64,000 nucleotides of DNA from Shewanella sp. OMA3-2. Lineage in GTDB: Bacteria; Pseudomonadota; Gammaproteobacteria; Enterobacterales; Shewanellaceae. Of the stretch, positions 27,116 through 34,803 are shown in pieces. How positions within the stretch are numbered: position 1 is the first letter of the stretch; each line of letters starts with the position of its first letter. Location: contig NZ_CP090974.1 of assembly GCF_021513195.1 (NCBI RefSeq), forward strand, positions 2,120,001-2,184,000, read 5' to 3'. The notes below the pieces were generated by a model that searched no databases, had not been told where the DNA came from, and saw only the letters and a list, made by a program, of their open reading frames with translations. A program made the position numbers and the translations under genes.

Positions 27116-27313
27116 TTTTTAACGTAAGCAATGGCCGCGATTAAGGCTAATCAACTTATCTAGAATATGTTCGCCATCGATACGAATGCCGTTGTGTTCA
27201 TATTTAGAGGTAAGCCAATATTTTAAGTTAAGCCAATATTTTAAGTTACCGACTTGTTTGGCGGTTTCTAAGCTATATAGCATGTCGACATACATGTCCT
27301 CGCTATAAATGGC
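27116..27313 (-). repeat. Duplicated 3' fragment of the peptidase-S33 gene (copy 1)
   Basis: This stretch repeats 30254-30433 in the same orientation with only a few substitutions, from the common TTTTTAACG edge to the common CTATAAATGGC edge. It encodes the last 60 or so residues of that protein (AIYSEDMYVDM... to ...ISLNRGHCLR). It is 18 bases longer because of an internal tandem duplication. The 78-codon frame at 27119-27355 that runs through it begins in unrelated sequence, so it is a gene fragment, not a functional gene. Confidence 0.92.
27212..27247. repeat. Tandem duplication of an 18-bp unit
   Basis: AAGCCAATATTTTAAGTT occurs twice in succession, whereas the intact gene copy near 30347 has it once. 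The duplication keeps the reading frame and repeats LKYWL. Confidence 0.97.
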
Positions 27314-27410
27314 CTGTCTTTTTTTGTCGATTTCACAAACCGTCTTGTGAGACACTCTGGCTAAAACTCTGCTAAATAATCAGTATTAATAGACGAGGAT
27401 AAGCGCCCAA

Positions 27411-28889
27411 ATGGAAATCAGATTTACACAGCTGCAATGCCGTTCGTCTAGTGTGACGATAGACATTGATGATTGGCTTATTGAACCGCAACAATCTTGG
27501 GGGGTGTTTAGTACCGAAGGTGGTTTAGGTGCCTTATTGGGCCAGCTCTTCACTCAGCAAGCGCAAGATAAAACCTTGACCTATTCTGGCAAGCTATCGG
27601 GAGTAGACAGCTCGAAAGTCGCCTTGGTGTCTTTGCATGAACAGCAACAGTTACTCGACGATATTCTTGATCAAGATGACAGCGGATCTTTAGGCTATAT
27701 CGATCCTAAAACTACGGTTTATGGGGTTATCTTTGCTCAATGTAATGATGAAGTGCTGACTCATCGATTATTGCAGCAATTAGATCTCATTCAGTTGAGT
27801 GCTAGTCCGTTTACCCAGCTTTCTACCGGCGAAAGCCGCCGGGTGATGCTTGCCCGCGCAGTGGCAACCAAAGTGTCTTTTTTAGTGCTCGATGAACCTT
27901 ATGCAGGGCTTGATGTTGGCCATCGACAAGCGTTAAGTCACTATTTACAGCAGTTATCGCAAACAGTACAAATGCTGGTGGTGGTGTCGCGTGAAGAAGA
28001 TATGCCAGACTGGATTGAGCATATTGCGATGTTTAATCATGGCGCACTAGACAGTGTAATGATTAAGTCTGAGTGGGATAATCATCCGCTTATAAGCCAA
28101 CTTACCGCGCAGTCTGGCCAACAAAGCGAAGAGTTGTTGGCGCTTATTCGTCGCCATCGTCACCGTCCAACCTTTGCAAATCCAGTTTTTCAATTGAACA
28201 ATGGCCGAGTGGCTTACAGTGATAAAGTGATTTTTTCTGGGGTGAATTGGCGCATCGATAATGGCGTGCATTGGCAAGTTAAAGGTCCTAATGGTTGCGG
28301 TAAAAGTACTTTGCTTGGGCTTATTTTTGGCGATCACCCGCAGTGTTATAGCAATGACATTGATATTTTCGGTAAAAAAAGAGGTTCAGGCGAAAGCATT
28401 TGGGAGATTAAAAAGCATATTGGTATGGTGTCCTCGGCGTTGCATTTACAATATCGGGTTAATAGCAGTGCCTTAGATGTGATTGTATCGGGCTTTTATG
28501 ACTCGATTGGTTTGTATCAACAACCGACAACGCAACAAGTGGCTATCGCAACTGAGTGGTTAGCCATTTTACACATGGGTCATTTGAGTAAATCGTCATT
28601 TAGGCAATTAGAATATGGCCAGCAGCGGTTATTGTTAATCGCCAGGGCCATTGTTAAACAGCCAACGTTATTGATCCTCGACGAGCCTTATCAAGGTTTA
28701 GATTATCTGGGGCGTAGATTGATTAAAAACGCCCTTGAACTCATCGCCAAAGAGCACTTAAGTCAATTATTGTATGTGTCACATTATCAACAAGATAGCC
28801 TTGATAGTATTGAGCACTATATTGAGTTTGTTTTAGATGATGCCCAGCAAGGCTATCGGGCAGTGGTCAGCGGGCCAACGTTAACTTAA
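27411..28889 (+). CDS. modF: ModF-type double ATP-binding protein (molybdate-linked ABC ATPase)
   Basis: A 492-residue protein with two ABC ATPase domains in tandem, the layout and length of E. coli ModF. The second domain is complete, with Walker A GPNGCGKST, then ESIWEIKKHIGMVSSALHLQ, signature-like LEYGQQRLLLIARA and Walker B LLILDEPYQGLD. The first domain keeps LSTGESRRVMLARA and FLVLDEPYAGLD. Its Walker A position reads STEGGLGALLGQL without the lysine. No modABC genes are adjacent, but a molybdenum hydroxylase operon lies 4 kb downstream. The exact role of ModF is poorly known. The gene lies between the two copies of a 180-bp repeat. Confidence 0.87.
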   Translation: MEIRFTQLQCRSSSVTIDIDDWLIEPQQSWGVFSTEGGLGALLGQLFTQQAQDKTLTYSGKLSGVDSSKVALVSLHEQQQLLDDILDQDDSGSLGYIDPKTTVYGVIFAQCNDEVLTHRLLQQLDLIQLSASPFTQLSTGESRRVMLARAVATKVSFLVLDEPYAGLDVGHRQALSHYLQQLSQTVQMLVVVSREEDMPDWIEHIAMFNHGALDSVMIKSEWDNHPLISQLTAQSGQQSEELLALIRRHRHRPTFANPVFQLNNGRVAYSDKVIFSGVNWRIDNGVHWQVKGPNGCGKSTLLGLIFGDHPQCYSNDIDIFGKKRGSGESIWEIKKHIGMVSSALHLQYRVNSSALDVIVSGFYDSIGLYQQPTTQQVAIATEWLAILHMGHLSKSSFRQLEYGQQRLLLIARAIVKQPTLLILDEPYQGLDYLGRRLIKNALELIAKEHLSQLLYVSHYQQDSLDSIEHYIEFVLDDAQQGYRAVVSGPTLT

Positions 28890-28910
28890 CCTGATGTAAT
28901 GGTCTCCTAA

Positions 28911-28942
28911 AAAACAGTCAATTGAGGTTGGCTGTTTTGTTT
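28911..28942 (+). terminator. Rho-independent terminator after modF
   Basis: AAAACAGTCAA/TTGGCTGTTTT stem with one wobble pair and a 6-base loop, with a T-rich tail. Confidence 0.75.
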
Positions 28943-29065
28943 CAGGCTGTTGCAGCGTTATGGCGAACGGTTATGTAGCGCTTATGGCATGGCTCAAATT
29001 CTATTACTAAAAATAAATTGATAATGTTTCAATTTTTACCCTGTATATAGCGAGCAAAGTTAAGC

Positions 29066-29388
29066 GTGATGTCAAATGACTACCATCAGGTTGAGTCAGA
29101 CTCGCCTGAAAACATGCTTCGTTTTGCAGAGCTGCATGGGTTTACTTTTCCGTATTTAGTGAATGAAGATCAGCATGTTGGTCAACACTACGGCACTGTG
29201 TGTACCCCAAAGTTTTTGGTTTTAATGCCCAGGGTGAGTTGCAATATCGTGGTCGCTTAGACGATGTGTGGTTACAAAATGATCCTAATCGCGTCCCAGA
29301 GCTGGTGAATACCATGCAATTAATTGCAGTCATTGGAAAGGGCCTGAACAACAACGCCAGTATGGGGTGTTCAATTAAATGGCGTTAA
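29066..29388 (+). pseudogene. Broken thioredoxin-family (AhpC/TSA-type redoxin) gene
   Basis: Two overlapping frames together encode the C-terminal half of a known redoxin family. The first has SNDYHQVESDSPENMLRFAE and FTFPYLVNEDQ, ending at TVCTPKFL. The second has FGFNAQGELQYRGRLDDVWL and ends in ASMGCSIKWR. A single missing base in the T-run near 29213-29217 separates them. The N-terminal half, which should carry the active-site CxxC-like motif, is absent upstream. The gene is therefore truncated as well as frameshifted and almost certainly dead. It lies just after modF, within the segment bounded by the 180-bp repeats. Confidence 0.82.
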
Positions 29389-29502
29389 TACCCTTGAAAA
29401 CACGTTATTAAGCACAATATATGCGAGATACATATCAGCCGAATTTATTGTTAACCATTTGATTTATTGAAACCGTCATCTTTTATTTTTATGGAGCATC
29501 AC

Positions 29503-30159
29503 ATGACTCACGCTATTATTTCTGATTTAGAAAAACGTTACACCGCAAAACGCTATGATGCGACTAAGCGCGTATCACAAGATGATTTAGCCGTTATTTA
29601 TGATGCAATGGTGTTGTCACCTTCATCAATAAACTCTCAACCATGGAAATTTATCGTGATTGAAAGTGATGCTGCAAAACAACGTCTACATGACTCTTAT
29701 GCTAATAAGTTTCAGTTTAATCAACCTCATGCTAAAACGGCTTCACATACAATATTGTTTGCATATAACCCTAAGTATACTCGCGAAGATTATGCCAAAG
29801 TGGTTGACCAAGGCATTATTGATGGCCGTACTAAGGCTGAAGCTCGCGAAGGTGCATTTGGTTCATACGCATTTGTTGATTTAAATACCGATGCAGCGGG
29901 TAATAATGCGCCTTGGACTAAGTCTCAAACCTATTTAGCCTTAGGTAATACTATGCACACGTTAGCGCGTCTTGGTATTGATTCTACCCCGATGGAAGGC
30001 GTAGACAGTGAATTGCTGGGGCAAATTTTTGCTAAAGAGCTCGACGGTTATGTGTGTGAAGTTGCCTTAGCATTTGGTTATCACCATTCAGATGAAGACT
30101 ACAATGCCAAGTTGCCTAAGTCGCGTTTAGCTCAAGATAAAGTATTGCAGGTTTTATAA
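29503..30159 (+). CDS. nfsB: Oxygen-insensitive NAD(P)H nitroreductase, NfsB type
   Basis: An FMN flavoprotein of 218 residues that reduces nitroaromatics and quinones in the cytoplasm. It aligns by eye with E. coli NfsB along its length. Shared features include the N-terminal KRYTAKRYDATKR, SPSSINSQPWKFIVI (FMN binding), the GNTMHTLARLGIDSTPMEG segment and the C-terminal HHSDEDYNAKLPKSRL. I chose the ATG at 29503 because GGAG lies seven bases upstream; a TTG at 29467 would add 12 residues. It has its own terminator downstream and no obvious operon partner. Confidence 0.93.
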   Translation: MTHAIISDLEKRYTAKRYDATKRVSQDDLAVIYDAMVLSPSSINSQPWKFIVIESDAAKQRLHDSYANKFQFNQPHAKTASHTILFAYNPKYTREDYAKVVDQGIIDGRTKAEAREGAFGSYAFVDLNTDAAGNNAPWTKSQTYLALGNTMHTLARLGIDSTPMEGVDSELLGQIFAKELDGYVCEVALAFGYHHSDEDYNAKLPKSRLAQDKVLQVL

Positions 30160-30192
30160 TGGGCTAATCGTTTATCACGATTGGCGCTATGT

Positions 30193-30232
30193 AAAGGGGC
30201 ATAAGATTAAATCTTATGCCCCTTTTGATTTT
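30193..30232. terminator. Bidirectional terminator between nfsB and the S33 peptidase gene
   Basis: Perfect 15-bp stem (AAAGGGGCATAAGAT and its complement) with a 3-base loop, with T-rich flanks on both strands. It lies between convergent genes. Confidence 0.92.
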
Positions 30233-30253
30233 ATTATAATGTTGATGTTTAAT

Positions 30254-30433
30254 TTTTTAACGTAAGCAATGGCCGCGATTAAGGCTAATCAATTTATCTA
30301 AAATATGTTCGCCATCGATACGAATGCCGTTGTGTTCATATTCAGAGGTAAGCCAATATTTTAAGTTACCGACTTGTTTGGCGGTTTCTAAGCTATATTG
30401 CATGTCGACATACATGTCCTCGCTATAAATGGC
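30254..30433 (-). repeat. Gene end duplicated elsewhere (copy 2, in the intact gene)
   Basis: This is the intact 180-base counterpart of 27116-27313 and forms the 3' end of the peptidase-S33 gene. The copies are direct repeats about 3.1 kb apart. Confidence 0.92.
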
Positions 30434-31546
30434 GGCAGCAACAGGAACCGTATTATTTGCAAGTTGGCTTAAATCGTATAAGTCAGGCCAATCTTTGTGC
30501 TCGGCTATTAATGCTGCCGCCGCAGCAAGCGGTTTTAGCGCGTTAAATTGATTGAACATCCACGGGTAAACCATTTCGCCTGTAAATAGTAATGGCTGTT
30601 CTGGTTGATAATGAAACTCAGGGTAGTTATCTCGCACCCTATGAGCAGCCCATTTTGATGCACTTTGCTGGCAATAAATAGACTCATGCAACAGGGCAAA
30701 TATTGGATTTGTGTTGTAGTCTAAAAATTGGCTAAATTGATGTAAGAAAAGTGGGTTAACTTCAGTGCCCTGGCTTGTCTCAATAAGAGCTTGTTCTAGC
30801 AAGTAATAAACCGCTTCAGGCCCTTGCTCCATGCCTAAATTAATGCCCAATAATTGGAACATTTCGACAGTGAGTTGCTCACCCGTTGCTAAATAGACTT
30901 TATGTTCATACAAGTATTGCGCGATACGGTCTACTAAGGTTCTCGCGTCAGTAAATCGAGTAAAAAAGTCTGCATTTTTAGCTAACACACGTTGGTAAGT
31001 GGCTTGATAAACCTCATCGGCACAGCGTGTTAATGAAGGAACACCGCCAGTGATATAAGCTTCTTTCACACCTTGCGGTGCAGCTGACAAATAATGCAGC
31101 ACGCAAAAACCACCAAAGCTTTGGCCTAGAATACTCCATGGTTGGTTAGCTGATAATTTTGCACGGATAAACTCAGCGTCGCGAATGATATTGTCGGCGC
31201 GAAAATGGCTTAAATACTCGGCTTGTTGTGTAGCGGTTAAATGACTTAACGATACCGCATTTACTGGTGTAGACAGGCCTGTGCCACGTTGGTCGAGAAG
31301 TAATACGCGGTATTCCTGTAATGCACGTTTTATCCAACCACTATTAGTGATAGGTCTAGCAGCGCCAAAACCTGGACCACCTTGAAAGAATACTAAGTAA
31401 GGTAATGATTTATGCTGATTTTCAACACTGGCTATTTCGCGGGCAAAAATTGAAATTTGCTGATTTGAATTCAATTGATAGTCTAAAGGAACTGAAAAGG
31501 TGTGCTTTTGAACCACAATGTCTTTTAAGGTTTGTGAAATAATCAT
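30257..31546 (-). CDS. Alpha/beta hydrolase, peptidase S33 (proline iminopeptidase-like)
   Basis: A 429-residue cytoplasmic hydrolase. Family features are the oxyanion-type FFQGGPGFGAARP near residue 54, LLLDQRGTGLS near 85, and the nucleophile serine in ILGQSFGGFCVLHY near 140. Conserved acid and histidine residues are expected near the C-terminus (EHNGIRIDGEHI). Its length matches the larger S33 group of prolyl aminopeptidases, which release N-terminal residues from peptides. A copy of its last 180 bases lies at 27116. It is convergent with nfsB, with a strong terminator between. Confidence 0.88.
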   Translation of the reverse strand: MIISQTLKDIVVQKHTFSVPLDYQLNSNQQISIFAREIASVENQHKSLPYLVFFQGGPGFGAARPITNSGWIKRALQEYRVLLLDQRGTGLSTPVNAVSLSHLTATQQAEYLSHFRADNIIRDAEFIRAKLSANQPWSILGQSFGGFCVLHYLSAAPQGVKEAYITGGVPSLTRCADEVYQATYQRVLAKNADFFTRFTDARTLVDRIAQYLYEHKVYLATGEQLTVEMFQLLGINLGMEQGPEAVYYLLEQALIETSQGTEVNPLFLHQFSQFLDYNTNPIFALLHESIYCQQSASKWAAHRVRDNYPEFHYQPEQPLLFTGEMVYPWMFNQFNALKPLAAAAALIAEHKDWPDLYDLSQLANNTVPVAAAIYSEDMYVDMQYSLETAKQVGNLKYWLTSEYEHNGIRIDGEHILDKLISLNRGHCLR

Positions 31547-31708
31547 CTTGGCTTATCGTTATTTATTTGAGGATGATTGTATGTGCCTGTAGGCTATATC
31601 ACAATCAATCAGGCAGATTAAATTTAAGTAAATAGCTATCAAGGTCAAGTTCGCAAAGGTAAAATTAGACAATAATAAAACCTTGGCAGCGACATTAGGG
31701 AGTCTTTC

Positions 31709-32353
31709 ATGAAATATCAAATCATACCGGTTACCCCGTTTCAGCAAAATTGTAGTGTGATTTGGTGCGAAACTAGCCTCAAAGCAGCGGTTGTTGATCC
31801 TGGTGGTAACATTGACCGAATTTTAGCCGAAGTAGCAAAGCTTGGGATAACGGTTGAAAAAGTATTGTTAACCCATGGCCATATTGATCACGTTGGTGGG
31901 GCTAAAAAACTCGCCACTGAATTAAATGTGCCCATTATTGGCCCGCATATAGCGGACCAGTTTTGGTTACAAGGGCTTGCTAAACAAAGCCAGAACTTTG
32001 GTTTTCCCCTTGTTGAAGCATTTGAACCTGACCAGTACCTCACAGAAGCTGATGTTATTACCGTGGGGCAGCAGTCTTTATCGGTATTGCATTGCCCAGG
32101 ACACACACCGGGACATATCGTGTTTTACTCTAAAGTGTCCGGATTAGCTTGGGTGGGAGATGTACTGTTTAGAAGCTCTATTGGCCGTACCGATTTTCCG
32201 CAATCTAATCATCAAGATTTAGTGAACTCAATAACCCAAAAACTGTGGCCGCTAGGTAATCATGTCAGTTTTATTCCTGGTCACGGCCCTATGTCTACTT
32301 TTGCTGAAGAACGTGAGCATAACCCTTTTGTAGCGGATCAATTACTCAGTTAG
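31709..32353 (+). CDS. MBL-fold metallo-hydrolase (YcbL / glyoxalase II-like)
   Basis: A 214-residue metallo-beta-lactamase-fold enzyme. The metal-binding motif LLTHGHIDHVGG (HxHxDH) is near residues 52-63. HCPGHTPGHIVFY, WVGDVLFRSSIGRTDFP and IPGHGPMS supply the remaining ligands. Its length and the GRTDFP motif match the YcbL type of glyoxalase II, which hydrolyses S-lactoylglutathione-like thioesters. The substrate is inferred only from family. It has AGG before the ATG and stands alone, 197 bases upstream of the molybdenum hydroxylase operon. Confidence 0.88.
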   Translation: MKYQIIPVTPFQQNCSVIWCETSLKAAVVDPGGNIDRILAEVAKLGITVEKVLLTHGHIDHVGGAKKLATELNVPIIGPHIADQFWLQGLAKQSQNFGFPLVEAFEPDQYLTEADVITVGQQSLSVLHCPGHTPGHIVFYSKVSGLAWVGDVLFRSSIGRTDFPQSNHQDLVNSITQKLWPLGNHVSFIPGHGPMSTFAEEREHNPFVADQLLS

Positions 32354-32550
32354 TTTATATTGAAATACTGAACATGCAGCTTTGCTAAAACGAGGGTGAT
32401 AGTTTCAGTTAAACCCAGCGATAGGCGTTAAAAACGTATTTTGTCACACTCGCTAAAACGGCATTACATACTTTTATACATTTTGACGCTTTTCATCATT
32501 AGCGTACAGTGTTAGGTTTAATCAACATAACACTGTTTTTAGAGCTCAGA

Positions 32551-33602
32551 ATGCGCCAACACTTGGTTGATTTATTAGATGTTTGGCAAACTGATTATCA
32601 AGATGATTGGGTTGTCGCCATCCTTACACATGTACAAGGTTCTTCGTATCGAAAACCGGTGCTATCATGTTTTTCCACCCACTAGGCAAAACATTAGGCA
32701 TGCTCAGTGGTGGCTGCTTAGAAGCTGACTTACGACGTCATGCGCAGCGCGCCATTCAAACCCAACAAGTTGTTCAATTAACCTATGATGCCACCGATGA
32801 GTCCGACACTAGCTATCAATTAGGCTGTGGTGGCATTGTTAATATCATGATGCTACCAATTAACTCAGCCAATCAGTATCTAGGCCTGCAAAAGCTCTAT
32901 TTTGATTTAAACAGTGGCAAAACAGGTGAGTTTCACATCGACATTGCTAAGCAAGACACACCGTCAAGTAAAGTGCGTGGGAAATGGCAGGCAAAACCTA
33001 AAAATCAATTGATTAATCAAACGACATTTATTGCATCAGTTGATGAGGGAGAAAGCTTCATCGCTGACGGTATTCACATTGAAAAACACATTCATGGTCA
33101 GTTGATTATTCCGATAACTCCACCCATTCATCTCGGTCTTTTTGGCGGCGGATTAGATGCCCAACCTATTGCGCAAATGGCGGCGACTTTGGGCTGGCAA
33201 GTGACTATTTTTGATGAGCGTACCGCCTATGCTCGTCAATACGATTTCCCTAGTGCCAACATAATGAAAATGCCATTTGATGGTGTAAATGATGAGGTTT
33301 ATCAAACCTTGGATGCCGCCTTTGTGATGACCCATAACCTGACGCTTGATGCTAAAGCGCTTAATCAACTGGTTAAGTTCGATATAAGCTACATTGCCTT
33401 ACTGGGGCCAAAACATAGGCGCGATAAAGTGCTTAATGTCGCTCAATTAAATATTAATGATTTTAGTGGCTTTTTTTCAGCCCCAGCGGGATTGGCGTTG
33501 GGCGGCGAGTTACCAAGTTCAGTAGGATTAAGCATGTTGGCCCAATGCCATGGGGTATTACATAACAGCCAGTTAATTAGTTTAGATAAAGTGATGCGTT
33601 AA
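32551..33602 (+). pseudogene. XdhC/CoxI-family molybdenum enzyme maturation gene, frameshifted
   Basis: XdhC proteins bind molybdenum cofactor and insert its sulfurated form into molybdenum hydroxylases. The frame from the ATG at 32551 reads MRQHLVDLLDVW..., then WVVAILTHVQGSSYRKP, and fails near 32656-32660. The continuing frame to 33602 has GAIMFFHPLGK, SGGCLEADLRRHAQRA and the Rossmann domain (LGLFGGGLDAQPIAQMA). Adding one G would restore RKPGAIMFFHP and give about 350 residues. The stop overlaps the next start (TAATG). Because all partners are intact, sequencing error is a real alternative to gene loss. Confidence 0.87.
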
Positions 33603-34333
33603 TGTCACTGAACAGAATACCTAATCCACAAGATGATAAACCTATCGTAGCGGTCATTTTGGCCGCAGGCGGTAGTAGTCGATTTGAAGGCGTGAAACAA
33701 ATCGCTCAACTTAATGTTAATCATTCAATATTAGCCTCAACAATTGAGGTGATTAAAACCGTACAATTAAGGTTTAATCAATCGGCTGTTAATCTGGTTG
33801 ATGATAATCATCATCTACTTGAGCAAGCCAATATTGCCACTTTGAGTGCATTAACTCTGGCAAAAGTAGCTGTGGTATTAGGTGCAAATCAACAGCAAAT
33901 AATGACTGATGAACTATCATCAATTATGCTTGAACAGGTGGAAGTGGTGGTTAATCATCAGTGGCAGCAAGGTTTGGCGACATCAATACACAGTGCAGTT
34001 CATTATGCGCTTGAACAGCAAGCTTGCGGATTAATGTTGATATTAGCCGATCAGGTCGCATTAACCGCTGATCATTACCTGACTTTACTGCAATCTTTTG
34101 TGACACAGAATCAGACAACGAGCGCCTTTTATCAGCAAAGTGTGGGTGTGCCTGCTATATTTTTAGCGCAAGATTTTGAACAACTATTAGCGTTAACTGG
34201 TGACAGTGGTGCTAAAAAAATATTAAAAAAACGACAACAATCACATCGTTTAGTGTGTATAGACCTACCGCAAGCGAGCATAGATATTGATACCCGAGCC
34301 GATCTAACAAGATTTTTGGCAACCCAGGAGTAA
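33602..34333 (+). CDS. MocA-like molybdenum cofactor nucleotidyltransferase
   Basis: A 243-residue NTP transferase. The N-terminal VAVILAAGGSSRFEGVKQ is the nucleotide-binding signature of the MobA/MocA group. MLILADQVALTADHY holds the metal-binding aspartate. It probably attaches CMP to molybdopterin (forming the MCD cofactor) for the hydroxylase encoded downstream. It is translationally linked to the XdhC-like gene by a 1-base overlap and to the 2Fe-2S subunit by a 3-base gap. Between the two conserved blocks the sequence is loosely related, so cofactor specificity (CTP or GTP) is inferred from context. Confidence 0.83.
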   Translation: MSLNRIPNPQDDKPIVAVILAAGGSSRFEGVKQIAQLNVNHSILASTIEVIKTVQLRFNQSAVNLVDDNHHLLEQANIATLSALTLAKVAVVLGANQQQIMTDELSSIMLEQVEVVVNHQWQQGLATSIHSAVHYALEQQACGLMLILADQVALTADHYLTLLQSFVTQNQTTSAFYQQSVGVPAIFLAQDFEQLLALTGDSGAKKILKKRQQSHRLVCIDLPQASIDIDTRADLTRFLATQE

Positions 34334-34336
34334 GTG

Positions 34337-34801
34337 ATGACAATTCCAACTCAAACCCTATTAGTTAATGGTAAAAACTTTACCATAGATGCAGACCCCA
34401 ACATGCCAGTATTGTGGGCATTACGCGATATTATAGGCTTAACGGGCACCAAATTTGGATGCGGTTCAGGGCTTTGTGGTGCCTGTACTATTCATGTTGA
34501 CGGTGCGCCAATGCGCGGTTGCTTAACCAGCCTTAAACAAGTTAGCGGTAAGCAAGTGACCACCATTGAAGGTGTGGTCGCTGAGCAGTTAAAGGCGAAG
34601 TGGGCGGAACATAACGTGCCGCAGTGTGGTTATTGCCAAGCGGGTCAAATAATGTCTGCTGCTGCATTAATCGCTCAAACACCTAAGCCAACAGATAACC
34701 AAATTGACGAGGCCATGTCGGGCAATATATGCCGTTGTGGGACATACCCACGTATTAAAGCCGCCATAAAAGCAGCTACCACTGATATTGCGGGGGCGTA
34801 A
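34337..34801 (+). CDS. 2Fe-2S subunit of a molybdenum hydroxylase (IorA/CoxS type)
   Basis: A 154-residue electron-transfer subunit with two [2Fe-2S] clusters. The plant-ferredoxin-like site is [16 protein letters not shown] plus RGCLTS, near residues 43-66. The second uses [10 protein letters not shown] and [12 protein letters not shown], near 98-145. I chose the ATG at 34337, which has GGAG six bases upstream; the GTG at 34334 is too close to it. The next gene, the molybdopterin subunit, begins two bases after the stop. The N-terminus has no signal peptide, so it is probably co-exported with its Tat-carrying partner. Confidence 0.93.
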   Translation: MTIPTQTLLVNGKNFTIDADPNMPVLWALRDIIGLTGTKFGCGSGLCGACTIHVDGAPMRGCLTSLKQVSGKQVTTIEGVVAEQLKAKWAEHNVPQCGYCQAGQIMSAAALIAQTPKPTDNQIDEAMSGNICRCGTYPRIKAAIKAATTDIAGA

Positions 34802-34803
34802 TC

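Larger units (their letters stand above)
26993..27410. other. Gap between IS remnant and modF, containing a duplicated gene end
   Basis: No intact gene. It contains the 198-base copy of the peptidase-S33 gene's 3' end (27116-27313). The last part is the presumed modF promoter, with GAGGAT shortly before the modF ATG. Confidence 0.6.

Noticed and set aside
27119..27355. 78-codon minus-strand frame as a real small gene
   Set aside because: It is the duplicated 3' end of the S33 peptidase gene joined to unrelated sequence, without a plausible start.
32354..32550. Molybdenum cofactor riboswitch before the xdhC-like gene
   Set aside because: The 197-base leader shows no convincing conserved helices of the Moco RNA; a covariance-model scan would decide.
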